A DNA stretch of 6,850 bases from an uncultured Eubacteriales bacterium (GTDB lineage: Bacteria; Bacillota_A; Clostridia; Lachnospirales; Cellulosilyticaceae). Positions 1 to 6,239 of the stretch are shown piece after piece. Positions within the stretch are counted from its first letter, which is position 1. Each line of letters begins with the position of its first letter. The stretch spans positions 1 to 6,850 of the forward strand of contig USPX01000111.1 in assembly GCA_900556665.1 (NCBI GenBank), read 5' to 3'. The translations under genes and the position numbers were made by a program. The notes beneath the pieces were generated by a model. That model saw nothing but the letters and a program-made list of their open reading frames with translations. It searched no databases and was not told the DNA's origin.

Positions 1-20
1 TTTAGAGGGGCGATGGGCAG

Positions 21-74
21 CTACTCCTTCCATAAATTGTGAGGTTCTAAGCTTGTGAAGTAAAGAAACGGCGT
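21..74 (-). repeat. Diverged partial copy of the palindromic interspersed repeat found at 6020-6213
   Basis: This stretch aligns without gaps to the reverse complement of 6137-6190, which is the right half of the large palindrome next to clpP. By hand count 44 of 54 positions match, including an uninterrupted 14-base block (AAGTAAAGAAACGG). The outer 23-bp ends of the 6020-6213 element are not recognisable here. The copy has a short inverted repeat of its own, CCTTCC at 26-31 against GGAAGG at 79-84. It lies beyond the terminator of the VOC gene in non-coding sequence, and the repeat may continue past the left edge of the window. Homology to the other copy is seen directly. Calling it a degenerate or shorter family member is inference. 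Confidence 0.7.
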
Positions 75-120
75 AGAAGGAAGGCTAGCAATGGGTTAAA
101 GATATTGAGTATAAGGAGAA

Positions 121-159
121 AAAAAGAAGCCATGATTGTTAACACTCATGACTTCTTTT
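121..159 (-). terminator. Rho-independent terminator of the leftward VOC/yjdF unit
   Basis: A 14-bp hairpin has arms at 122-135 and 146-159 with a 10-base loop. Read on the minus strand, the only irregular pair is a G-U wobble. In that direction the 3' arm runs straight into a run of U residues, as expected for an intrinsic terminator. It lies about 60 bp past the stop codon of the VOC gene. On the plus strand the same position is a C/A mismatch and no T-run follows the hairpin as clearly, so the minus strand is favoured. Confidence 0.85.
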
Positions 160-218
160 ACTATCTACACTTGTTATAGTATTGATCTACTTTTAAAGCG
201 CCTTATTAAAACTTGTTT

Positions 219-623
219 TTAGCTGAGGTCAGCGATGTCTCTTAGTTCGATGATTGTGCCTTCTGGGGCGATTACTTTACTAAGGGCTGAGCCTTCTACT
301 TCATAAATAGGGCCTCCGTGTTTTTCTTTGAAGTTGTTATAACCTAGCGCCTGAATTCTAGCAACTTCGGCTTTTACATCTTCTACTAGGAAACACATAT
401 GCACTAAGCCTTCTGACTTACTGCTTGGCTTTGTGAGGCTTTCACCTTCTTTACCTGTTTGAAGTTCGATCATAAAGTCCTCTAGTTTTAACCACGTATT
501 GAAACTACGTTTATGAAAATTAGGTGATTCCTTTACCATTTCAAATCCCATAATATTCATATAAAAATCTAAAGATGCTTTGTAATCATCTGTTTGTATG
601 CACACATGATGTATTTTTCTCAT
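219..623 (-). CDS. VOC superfamily (glyoxalase/bleomycin-resistance fold) protein
   Basis: This 134-aa cytoplasmic protein has the single-domain, two-repeat layout of the vicinal oxygen chelate (VOC) superfamily. The first beta-alpha-beta module starts with IHHVCIQT and the second with GLVHMCFLVEDV near residue 72. Candidate metal ligands fall at the four usual places: His6, Glu53 (MIEL), His75 and Glu126 (IIELRD). The final PEGTIIELRD strand is typical of lyase or isomerase-like members, and about 130 aa is a normal length. The family includes glyoxalase I, fosfomycin or bleomycin resistance proteins, epimerases and dioxygenases. The substrate cannot be read from the sequence. The start is supported by an AGAAGGA ribosome site at 632-638, 8 bases upstream. 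The gene lies 78 bp downstream of yjdF on the same strand with no terminator between, so it may be co-transcribed with yjdF. A terminator follows it. Confidence 0.85.
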   Translation of the reverse strand: MRKIHHVCIQTDDYKASLDFYMNIMGFEMVKESPNFHKRSFNTWLKLEDFMIELQTGKEGESLTKPSSKSEGLVHMCFLVEDVKAEVARIQALGYNNFKEKHGGPIYEVEGSALSKVIAPEGTIIELRDIADLS

Positions 624-701
624 TTCATTAATCCTTCTACTTTTTAATTATTTATGCTTAATATGCGTCTAATATTTATTTAGCATTTGTTCCATATCAG
701 T

Positions 702-1130
702 CTAGTGTCCCCTGTGCTTTTGCTTCTTTTTTTCTTGTTTCAGCTCAAACTTGAGGGCCTTTTCTGCTTCTTTCTCTGCTCTACTTATGCTTTTATGTTG
801 CAGCTTACCTGCTTCATGCTGGGCCTTTAAAGCTTGTTGTGCTTTGGTTCCAATTCCCTTTTCACGAACTTGCTTCTTCACCTCTCGCTGCATTCTTTTT
901 GGGTTAATTGTTTTCTTATTTTTGAGGCCGCCTATCCCCTTTACTTCCTGAGGATAAAGTGTATTCCATGTCTTTAGAACTACTTCATAAACCTCATTTG
1001 CTTTAGGTTCACTGCCAAAGGTAAATTTGTAAGCCTTATAGCAGCCTTCTTCTTGCCATTCATAAATGCCTCTCCAAAAAGGCGCCTCAAAAAATACAGT
1101 TAAACTAATGCTTACTTGTGCCTGTATCAT
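702..1130 (-). CDS. yjdF: YjdF family protein (DUF2992)
   Basis: This 142-aa basic, lysine-rich protein resembles Bacillus subtilis YjdF. The N-terminal part (about 9-60) has the family pattern of a beta-strand, an aromatic FWRGIYEW stretch and YKAYKFTFGSEP. The middle holds INPKRMQREVKKQ (75-87), then GTKAQQA (94-100). The protein ends in a lysine-rich helix closing with KKKQKHRGH, the family's distinctive C-terminus. No catalytic motif, signal peptide or membrane segment is visible, and the molecular function of YjdF is not established. In Firmicutes the gene is known for its own riboswitch, which binds azaaromatic compounds, and a structured leader does precede it here. The start is supported by the strong site AAAGGAGG at 1140-1147, 9 bases upstream. 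It is the first gene of a leftward unit, followed after 78 bp by the VOC gene. Family identification is by recall of B. subtilis YjdF. Confidence 0.88.
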   Translation of the reverse strand: MIQAQVSISLTVFFEAPFWRGIYEWQEEGCYKAYKFTFGSEPKANEVYEVVLKTWNTLYPQEVKGIGGLKNKKTINPKRMQREVKKQVREKGIGTKAQQALKAQHEAGKLQHKSISRAEKEAEKALKFELKQEKKKQKHRGH

Positions 1131-1139
1131 ATTTTGTTT

Positions 1140-1158
1140 CCTCCTTTTAATAAGGAAG
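1140..1158 (-). promoter_or_regulatory. Hairpin sequestering the yjdF Shine-Dalgarno
   Basis: In the minus-strand transcript the sequence CUUCCUU (1158 to 1152) can pair with AAGGAGG (1146 to 1140). This gives a 7-bp stem with one U-G pair and a 5-base loop (AUUAA). The 3' arm is the whole SD of yjdF, so forming this hairpin would block ribosome binding. No U-run follows the hairpin, so it looks like a translational element rather than a terminator. The pairing is seen in the sequence. Its role as the expression platform of the upstream riboswitch is inference. Confidence 0.6.
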
Positions 1159-1167
1159 CTTCTACTT

Positions 1168-1203
1168 TTATATTTATAAAAGTTTCTTATATTTATAAAA
1201 GTT
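1168..1203. repeat. Tandem pair of 17-bp direct repeats, each palindromic
   Basis: A 17-base AT-rich unit occurs exactly twice, at 1168-1184 and 1187-1203 (period 19). Around the first copy, CTTTTATA at 1165-1172 and TATAAAAG at 1175-1182 form a perfect inverted repeat. The pair lies in the yjdF leader between the putative aptamer and the SD hairpin. It may only be a flexible AU-rich linker, or it may be part of the expression platform. No function can be assigned. Confidence 0.55.
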
Positions 1204-1214
1204 CCACTTCACCT

Positions 1215-1385
1215 TTTATTTACAAAGAAGGGACAACCAAAGGAGGCAGGTTACTTACAGCGCTTGCTGCGTCTGGACTACCAACCAGAACTGTGGTTTT
1301 ATCTTTGCTTAATTTCATTTTAGCCTTATCTTCAATAACGTCAAGACTATTTTTCAGGCCTTTTTCCTTTTTCAGTAATTCTCTG
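1215..1385 (-). promoter_or_regulatory. Putative yjdF (azaaromatic-sensing) riboswitch
   Basis: The ~400-base gap upstream of yjdF has no credible gene, but on the minus strand it folds into a plausible aptamer. Stem P1 pairs 1302-1307 with 1223-1228 (CAAAGA/UCUUUG). Across an internal loop it continues into P2, 1294-1298 with 1235-1239 (AACCA/UGGUU). Inside are UCUGG/CCAGA and CAGC/GCUG hairpins. Further 5', GGCCU (1360-1356) pairs with AGGCU (1326-1322) and encloses a UCUU/AAGA hairpin. The segment CCUCCUUU (1246 to 1239), in the 3' part of the core, is perfectly complementary to the yjdF SD. Known biology: yjdF genes in Firmicutes are commonly preceded by a riboswitch (Rfam yjdF motif) that binds azaaromatic compounds. 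The assignment rests on this gene context plus the visible pairings; I could not run a covariance model and the ends are approximate. Confidence 0.72.
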
Positions 1386-1404
1386 CTAAACACTGGTATT
1401 TCAT

Positions 1405-1433
1405 TTTATATGTTTCACTCTTTTTCGACAGTT
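1405..1433 (-). promoter_or_regulatory. Possible yjdF promoter
   Basis: On the minus strand a TATAAA box (1410 to 1405) lies just upstream of the structured leader. Transcription would then start near 1397, immediately before the putative aptamer, which is the expected arrangement. The hexamer 17 bases further upstream (AACTGT, 1433 to 1428) is a poor match to TTGACA, so the call rests mainly on the -10 box and position. Confidence 0.3.
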
Positions 1434-1479
1434 CATGTCATTTTTTAATACATCTTATGCATTTTATCTGATATTATTT

Positions 1480-1509
1480 TTGATTCTATTATATTTTTAT
1501 AATTAGAAT
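1480..1509 (+). promoter_or_regulatory. Possible sigma-A-type promoter of the first chemoreceptor gene
   Basis: TTGATT (1480-1485) and TAGAAT (1504-1509) are separated by 18 bases, and a perfect TATAAT also occurs at 1498-1503. They lie 28-57 bases upstream of the start codon at 1537, which is preceded by the ribosome site GGGGAGG (1524-1530). No sigma-D/FliA flagellar-type promoter (TAAA, then GCCGATAT) is apparent, although many chemotaxis genes use one. The AT-richness makes chance matches likely, so confidence is modest. Confidence 0.4.
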
Positions 1510-1536
1510 AGAATTACTTAACTGGGGAGGAATCTT

Positions 1537-3576
1537 ATGAAAAACGTTGGCATCATGAAGAAAGTCCTAACTTTCTTTGTTTCAAGCATAATTATTTCAG
1601 CTTGTATTATTGGCATTTTAACTTACTTTACTTCTAAAACTTTATTAAAAAACAATACCCAACTAGCTAGCACACAAACTTTACAAGAAAGCCAAACTGG
1701 CCTTGAAACTTACTTAAAGTCACTTAGTCAACAAGTCGACTTATTAACACGTAAAAATGAATTAAAACGTCTAGAAAATCCAGATTTAATAGAAGAAAAT
1801 CTGAAAGCAACAGAAGATTCTTTAACCGCTGCTTTAAAAGTAACTCCAGGTGCAACTTGTAGTTACTATGTAACAGTTAATGGACGTAAAGTAGCTGTTA
1901 CACCTTATGAAGAAAATGGTAAGAGAAAGTTTAAAAAAATATTAGCGGAACATGAAGATCATACAAAAGAAGCTTGGTATATGGATGCCCTAAAAAATAT
2001 AGAACGTAATGGCATCTTTTCAAATTTTACGCAGCCATACTTCTCAGCTGCTAATGGCACATACGTTATTACAGTCAGCCAATGCGTTAAATCTAATGAA
2101 CAAGTTGTAGGTGTTGTAGCCATTGATATTGCCTTTACTGAGCTTACTGAGTTTATTAATAATATTAAACTCCTTAATACCGGTTGTGTTTATCTTACCA
2201 ATGCACAAGGTAATGTTTTAGTTGCACCACCAGCTGCTAAATTAGACCTTACTACTTTTAATACATTGCCACTATGGTCAAATTTAAGTGCAAAAGATGC
2301 CATAAGTTTTGAGGCAACTATTGAAGATAATAAATATTATGTTACAAGCCTTGTAGATCCTTTAACGCAGTGGAAATTAATTGGGTTAATTAATGAGGAG
2401 GAACTTACTTCTAGCTTAAATATTTTATTTAAACGTACATTAGTCGTAAGCTTGTTTGCTGTTCTTGTAAGCTGCCTTATGGTTATTCCAATGGTACGTA
2501 GTATCAAAAAAAGATTTAATCGCTTAAGTGATATGATTAAGGCTGTTTCTAAAGGAGATTTCACAATCCCCCCTGTTATAGATGGTGCTGATGAGTTCCA
2601 TAAATTAAGTGTTCTTATTAATGAAATGATTAAAAACACAGCTAAGCTTATTCAAAACGTTGATGTAACCGCTACAACTCTTGTAGCTACTTCTCAAGAT
2701 ATTGCTACAATTATGGACCAAACTCAAGATACATCTACTAATGTAAAAGTAGCTATCGAAGAAATTTCTACAGGTACACAGCACCAAGCTGAAAGTTTAC
2801 AAGATATTAATTTACAAGTTGATACATTAGCTAAACAACTTGAAGAAACTAAAAATTATACTTCTGATGTAAAACAAATGTCTACTGAAACACAATCCCT
2901 TAGTAATAACGGCTTAAGCATGCTTAAAAAGCTCAGCGAAAAATCTAAGCTTTCACAAGGAAGTTCCATGACTGCTTACAACGTTTTTAAAGAGATGAAT
3001 GAAAGTATTAATAAAATAAACTTTATATCTGATGCAATTATTGGCATTACCAATCAAACAAGCCTCCTTGCTTTAAATGCCAGCATTGAAGCTGCTCGTG
3101 CAGGTGAAAGTGGCAAGGGCTTCGCCGTTGTAGCCGAAGAAATCCGTAAACTCTCTGAAGCCTCTAAAGAATCTACTGATGAAATTAAAGCCATCGTAGA
3201 TGAAATTCATCACAATGCACTTCAAGCACATACTTCTCTTGAAGAAAGCAACACTCTTCAAGAACAACAATCTTTAGCCATCATAGAGACAGAAAATGTA
3301 TTCCATAACATTCTAGACTCTGTGGACAAGCTTATTAAAAACATTTATGAAATCGACCAACTCAACCTTAATATGGTCTCTAATAAAAACACCGTTATTG
3401 AAAATATGGATGAGATGGCAGCTATCTCAGAGGAAACAGCTTCTTCTTCACAGGAAGTTACTGCCTCTGCCGAAGAAGTGACTGCTTCTATGGCACAGCT
3501 TGCCGTCCATACGACTAAATTAACAAATCTTGCAGATACCCTAAAAGGGGATTTACAATTCTTTAACTTAGAATAA
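1537..3576 (+). CDS. Methyl-accepting chemotaxis protein, dCache-type sensor (paralog 1)
   Basis: This 679-aa transmembrane chemoreceptor would signal through CheW/CheA to control flagellar rotation. Transmembrane segment 1 is at about 10-31. An extracytoplasmic double-Cache-like sensor spans about 33-298, and transmembrane segment 2 is at about 301-320. A HAMP domain follows (about 321-374, with DEF at 352-354), then a long coiled-coil signalling domain. The hairpin tip is unmistakable at 510-543 ([33 protein letters not shown]). Three consecutive sites fit the Bacillus-type methylation pattern: E632/E633, Q639/E640 and E646/E647. The sensor has the WY pair (147-148) and the Cache aspartate D197. 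The arginine expected two residues before the tryptophan in amino-acid-binding dCache receptors is a glutamate (E145). There is no NWETF-like CheR tether. The start is supported by GGGGAGG 6 bases upstream. A terminator follows, so it is probably monocistronic. The ligand is unknown. Confidence 0.95.
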   Translation: MKNVGIMKKVLTFFVSSIIISACIIGILTYFTSKTLLKNNTQLASTQTLQESQTGLETYLKSLSQQVDLLTRKNELKRLENPDLIEENLKATEDSLTAALKVTPGATCSYYVTVNGRKVAVTPYEENGKRKFKKILAEHEDHTKEAWYMDALKNIERNGIFSNFTQPYFSAANGTYVITVSQCVKSNEQVVGVVAIDIAFTELTEFINNIKLLNTGCVYLTNAQGNVLVAPPAAKLDLTTFNTLPLWSNLSAKDAISFEATIEDNKYYVTSLVDPLTQWKLIGLINEEELTSSLNILFKRTLVVSLFAVLVSCLMVIPMVRSIKKRFNRLSDMIKAVSKGDFTIPPVIDGADEFHKLSVLINEMIKNTAKLIQNVDVTATTLVATSQDIATIMDQTQDTSTNVKVAIEEISTGTQHQAESLQDINLQVDTLAKQLEETKNYTSDVKQMSTETQSLSNNGLSMLKKLSEKSKLSQGSSMTAYNVFKEMNESINKINFISDAIIGITNQTSLLALNASIEAARAGESGKGFAVVAEEIRKLSEASKESTDEIKAIVDEIHHNALQAHTSLEESNTLQEQQSLAIIETENVFHNILDSVDKLIKNIYEIDQLNLNMVSNKNTVIENMDEMAAISEETASSSQEVTASAEEVTASMAQLAVHTTKLTNLADTLKGDLQFFNLE

Positions 3577-3611
3577 CCTAGCTAACTCCAATCTTATATA
3601 TATCTATTAAT

Positions 3612-3651
3612 AAAGAGGTATTGTAAAATTTCATTTTGCAACACCTCTTTT
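3612..3651 (+). terminator. Terminator after the first chemoreceptor gene
   Basis: A long hairpin pairs 3612-3628 with 3634-3650: AAAGAGGT with ACCTCTTT at the base, one A/C mismatch, then a further 8 pairs including one G-U, closed by a 5-base loop. A T-rich tail (TTTTCCCTTT) follows on the plus strand. It lies 35 bases after the stop codon and separates the two chemoreceptor genes into different transcription units. Confidence 0.85.
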
Positions 3652-3694
3652 CCCTTTACTTTTACCTAAAATTTATCTTATAACTTCCGTACTT

Positions 3695-3735
3695 TTTACA
3701 TTTTTTTATCTTTATATATATGTTAAAATTATAAT
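3695..3735 (+). promoter_or_regulatory. Possible promoter of the second chemoreceptor gene
   Basis: After the terminator there is a very AT-rich stretch with TTTACA (3695-3700) as a candidate -35. TATGTT (3719-3724, spacing 18) and a perfect TATAAT (3730-3735, without a good -35) are candidate -10 boxes. A promoter is expected here because a strong terminator separates this gene from its paralog. The exact hexamers are uncertain in such AT-rich DNA. Confidence 0.35.
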
Positions 3736-3767
3736 ATTATATATTTTATAAAATATTCCAAATCAAT

Positions 3768-3776
3768 AAAGGGGGG
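3768..3776 (+). promoter_or_regulatory. Unusual G-run ribosome binding site of the second chemoreceptor
   Basis: AAAGGGGGG ends 6 bases before the ATG at 3783. It is a run of six G instead of the normal AGGAGG, so pairing with the 16S anti-SD would need a shifted register or G-U pairs. It fixes the start codon, because the N-terminus then matches the paralog residue for residue (MKNxxIM). Confidence 0.6.
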
Positions 3777-3782
3777 TATATC

Positions 3783-5924
3783 ATGAAAAATATTAGTATT
3801 ATGCAAAAATTTACTGCTTTTTTTGTCTTAAGCCTTATGGTTTCTGCCTCAATTATAGGCCTACTTACTTATTCCACTTCTAAATCACTACTCAAAAATA
3901 ATACCCAACTAGCTAGTGTCCAAACATTACAAGAAAGCAAAAATGGTTTTGAAATCTATTTAAACTCACTCTATCAACAAGTTAACTTGTTAACCCAAAA
4001 AAGTGAAATTCAACATCTTGAAGATCCTAACTTAGTAGAAGCTAATGTCAAAATCGCCGAAGACTCTTTAGAAGCTGCCCTTAAAGCCCTTCCAGGTGCT
4101 GTACGCTGTGCCTATGTTACAGCGCAAGGTAGATTACTGGCAGCAGATGCTTATAAAGAAGGCAATACTACAAAATATAAAAAAACATTAAAAGAAAATG
4201 TAAATAGTTCTTATGAAACTTGGTACGTAGATGCTGTAAATAATGCAGACAATGATAGTAACATTGCTAGCTGTACAGACCCTTACCTTTCAACAACTTA
4301 TGGTAACAAAGTCATTACAGTAAGCCGCGCGGTAAAAGTTGATGGTCAAGTAGCTGGTGTAGTAGCTCTTGATATTGACTTTAACGATTTCACTGCACTC
4401 TTTAATAATATAAAATTACTCAATACAGGTTGTGTCTATCTCGTAAATAGCTCAGGTAGCATCTTAGTTACACCACCTAAAAAAGACTTAGAACTTGTGG
4501 GCTTTAGCATGCTACCATTCTGGTCAGATTTAAGTGCAGATGAAACTGTCAGTTTAACAGCAACACTTCACAATAACAACTATTACATTACAAGTCTTAC
4601 AGAACCTACTACAGGTTGGAAACTCATTGGCATGCTCAATGAAAATGAAATCACTTCAAGTTTAAACAAACTTTCTATAAGTACATTCATTGTAAGTGTA
4701 TTAGCTGTTATTATTAGCTTCATCTTAATTATTCCAATTCTCAAATCTATCAAAAAGAAATTTAATCGCTTAGGTCATATGATTAATCAAGTGGCTGAAG
4801 GTAATTTCACACCACAACCTATCATTGGTGGTCATGATGAATTCCACACCTTAAGTGTCCATATTAATGATATGATTACTAATATTTCTAGCTTAATTTA
4901 CAATGTAGATCATACAGCTCAAGCTGTTTTCAATACTTGCGAAGAACTTGGGGACATTATGACACATACACATGATGTTTCAAATAATGTAAAAGTTGCC
5001 ATCACTGAAATCTCTACAGGTACAACTCAGCAAGCCGAAAGCCTTCAAGACATTAATGTACAAGTCGAAAGTCTCGCCAAACAATTAGAAGCAACTAAGA
5101 GGCATACTTTAGATGTAAAAGAAATGTCTACAGAAACACAAGCACTTAGTAACAACGGTTTAACTATGCTCCATACTTTAAATGAAGCTTCAACTCACTC
5201 TCAAGAAATCTCTCTTACAGCTTACAACTTCTTTAAAGAAATGACCGAAAGCATTCATAAAATCAGCTTCATATCTGATGCCATTATTGGCATTACTAAT
5301 CAAACAAGCCTTCTTTCTTTAAATGCGAGTATCGAAGCTGCTCGTGCTGGTGAAAGTGGTAGAGGCTTCGCCGTAGTAGCTGAAGAAATCCGTAAACTCT
5401 CTGAGGCTTCTAAACAATCAACTGACGAAATCAAAGCCATCGTAGATGAGATTTATCACAAAGCTGAACAAGCCAACACTTCTCTCGAAGAAAGCAACGC
5501 CCTTCAAGAAGAACAGGCTACAGCTATCTTAGAAACAGAAACTGTATTCCACAACATTCTTGCTTCTGTTGAAACCCTTATTACAAAGATTTATGAAATT
5601 GACCACTTAAATAGCCAAATGATTCAAAGCAAAAACATCGTTATTGAAAACATGGATGAAATCGCAGCCATATCAGAAGAAACGGCTTCTTCTTCCCAAG
5701 AAGTTACAGCTTCCTCAGAAGAAGTTGCTACTTCTATGGATAGCCTTGCAAATCAAATCCAACAACTCACTAGTGCTGCTGAAGTCCTTAAGCAAAATCT
5801 TACATACTTCCATTTAGAAGAACAAAACAACCTAGCAGACTTAGCCACTCAAGAATACTTAGCCATCCAAAAAAGTCTAGATGCACAAACAAATATAGCT
5901 TCACAAGAAAAACATTCTGCTTAA
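3783..5924 (+). CDS. Methyl-accepting chemotaxis protein, dCache-type sensor (paralog 2)
   Basis: This 713-aa chemoreceptor is collinear with the preceding one and needs no gap over about 678 residues. It has transmembrane segment 1 (about 10-31), a dCache-like sensor (33-298), transmembrane segment 2 (301-320) and HAMP (321-374). The signalling hairpin is at 510-543 ([33 protein letters not shown]). Methylation-type sites are at E632/E633, Q639/E640 and E646/E647. By hand count residues 491-560 match the paralog at 63 of 70 positions, but sensor residues 101-200 match at only 44 of 100. The two receptors should therefore engage the same CheA/CheW arrays but sense different ligands or affinities. 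As in paralog 1, W147-Y148 and D197 are kept and residue 145 is Glu instead of the amino-acid-sensor Arg. A 34-residue polar tail, absent from paralog 1, follows and ends EKHSA, which is not a CheR-binding pentapeptide. It has its own terminator downstream. Confidence 0.95.
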   Translation: MKNISIMQKFTAFFVLSLMVSASIIGLLTYSTSKSLLKNNTQLASVQTLQESKNGFEIYLNSLYQQVNLLTQKSEIQHLEDPNLVEANVKIAEDSLEAALKALPGAVRCAYVTAQGRLLAADAYKEGNTTKYKKTLKENVNSSYETWYVDAVNNADNDSNIASCTDPYLSTTYGNKVITVSRAVKVDGQVAGVVALDIDFNDFTALFNNIKLLNTGCVYLVNSSGSILVTPPKKDLELVGFSMLPFWSDLSADETVSLTATLHNNNYYITSLTEPTTGWKLIGMLNENEITSSLNKLSISTFIVSVLAVIISFILIIPILKSIKKKFNRLGHMINQVAEGNFTPQPIIGGHDEFHTLSVHINDMITNISSLIYNVDHTAQAVFNTCEELGDIMTHTHDVSNNVKVAITEISTGTTQQAESLQDINVQVESLAKQLEATKRHTLDVKEMSTETQALSNNGLTMLHTLNEASTHSQEISLTAYNFFKEMTESIHKISFISDAIIGITNQTSLLSLNASIEAARAGESGRGFAVVAEEIRKLSEASKQSTDEIKAIVDEIYHKAEQANTSLEESNALQEEQATAILETETVFHNILASVETLITKIYEIDHLNSQMIQSKNIVIENMDEIAAISEETASSSQEVTASSEEVATSMDSLANQIQQLTSAAEVLKQNLTYFHLEEQNNLADLATQEYLAIQKSLDAQTNIASQEKHSA

Positions 5925-5930
5925 AAAACA

Positions 5931-5956
5931 AAGAGGATGCCCGCCGGCATCCTCTT
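5931..5956. terminator. Terminator after the second chemoreceptor, probably bidirectional
   Basis: A perfect 11-bp hairpin (5931-5941 with 5946-5956, GC-rich upper stem, 4-base loop) starts 6 bases after the stop codon at 5922-5924. On the plus strand the tail is TTAACATTTATAT, a weak U-tract. On the minus strand the hairpin is followed by TTTGTTTTTT, a strong one. It can therefore end the receptor transcript and also stop leftward transcripts coming from clpP, which has no simple terminator of its own. Confidence 0.8.
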
Positions 5957-6019
5957 AACATTTATATATAAGTATATTAGCTTTTTCCTTCTTTTTTCCT
6001 TAGGGTTATCTAAATAAGT

Positions 6020-6213
6020 GTGGGAGTACTCGTCACTACTATTCTACCTCTGAAGTAATTTCCTGATATTCTTAGTGAAGATAAGTAAAGAGCTTTTAGG
6101 TGTGCTGTCTGAACGCAGCGTTAGCGGAGTGAGTTCACACCGTTTCTTTACTTATCAAACTTAGAATATCATAAATTACGGAAGGTGTAGATAGTAGTGA
6201 CGAGTACTCCCAC
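6020..6213. repeat. Long palindromic (MITE-like) element between convergent genes
   Basis: The two halves are imperfect inverted repeats. The outermost 23 bases (6020-6042 and 6191-6213) are perfectly complementary, starting GTGGGAGTACTCGTC. Homology continues with small gaps to the inner arms at 6080-6090 and 6146-6156 (GATAAGTAAAG and its complement). The ~55-base centre holds nested short inverted repeats: GGTGTG/CACACC (6099-6104, 6136-6141), TGAAC/GTTCA (6110-6114, 6133-6137) and AACGC/GCGTT around 6112-6122. No open reading frame of note lies inside. A diverged copy of the right half occurs at 21-74, so this is an interspersed repeat family. Lack of coding capacity, terminal inverted repeats and an intergenic location suggest a non-autonomous mobile element. 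No convincing target-site duplication is visible. Its transcript would form a ~70-bp hairpin on either strand. Confidence 0.75.
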
Positions 6214-6226
6214 TATCTATTTTGCG

Positions 6227-6236
6227 CCCCCTCCTT
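6227..6236 (-). promoter_or_regulatory. Orphan Shine-Dalgarno-like sequence just after clpP
   Basis: Read leftwards, AAGGAGGGGG begins 3 bases after the clpP stop codon. It looks like a strong ribosome site for a following gene, but no start codon follows at proper distance; the sequence reads CGCAAAATAG and then enters the palindromic element. It may be the leftover SD of a lost or displaced downstream gene, or a chance purine run. Confidence 0.35.
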
Positions 6237-6239
6237 TTT

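Noticed and set aside
159..170. 12-base match (TACTATCTACAC) to the palindromic element near 6185-6197
   Set aside because: It does not extend in either direction, so it is probably chance or too short to call a fragment.
132..179. 15-codon plus-strand mini-ORF preceded by AAGGAG
   Set aside because: It lies across the terminator hairpin of the opposite-strand gene, the spacing from the SD-like sequence is long, and the peptide has no recognisable character.
624..701. Hairpin between yjdF and the VOC gene (ATGCT/AGCAT ends) as a terminator
   Set aside because: The pairing is short and AT-rich with large unpaired stretches and no U-run, so it does not look like an intrinsic terminator.
751..951. 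66-codon plus-strand frame inside yjdF
   Set aside because: It is antisense to a recognisable YjdF coding region, and its Cys/Phe/Leu-rich translation is typical of the reverse complement of Lys/Gln-rich codons. It has no family features.
1116..1448. 110-codon plus-strand frame in the yjdF leader
   Set aside because: It overlaps the structured riboswitch-like leader, its start lies inside yjdF, its composition is low-complexity Phe/Ser/Leu, and nothing resembles a protein family.
2337..3270. Three minus-strand frames (60-100 codons) inside the first chemoreceptor gene
   Set aside because: They are shadows of a clearly real chemoreceptor on the opposite strand and have no recognisable domain.
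6007..6219. TATCTA direct repeats flanking the palindrome (6007-6012 and 6214-6219) as target-site duplication
   Set aside because: The right copy abuts the inverted repeat but the left copy is 7 bases away, and six AT-rich bases match easily by chance. The element's true ends are not defined.
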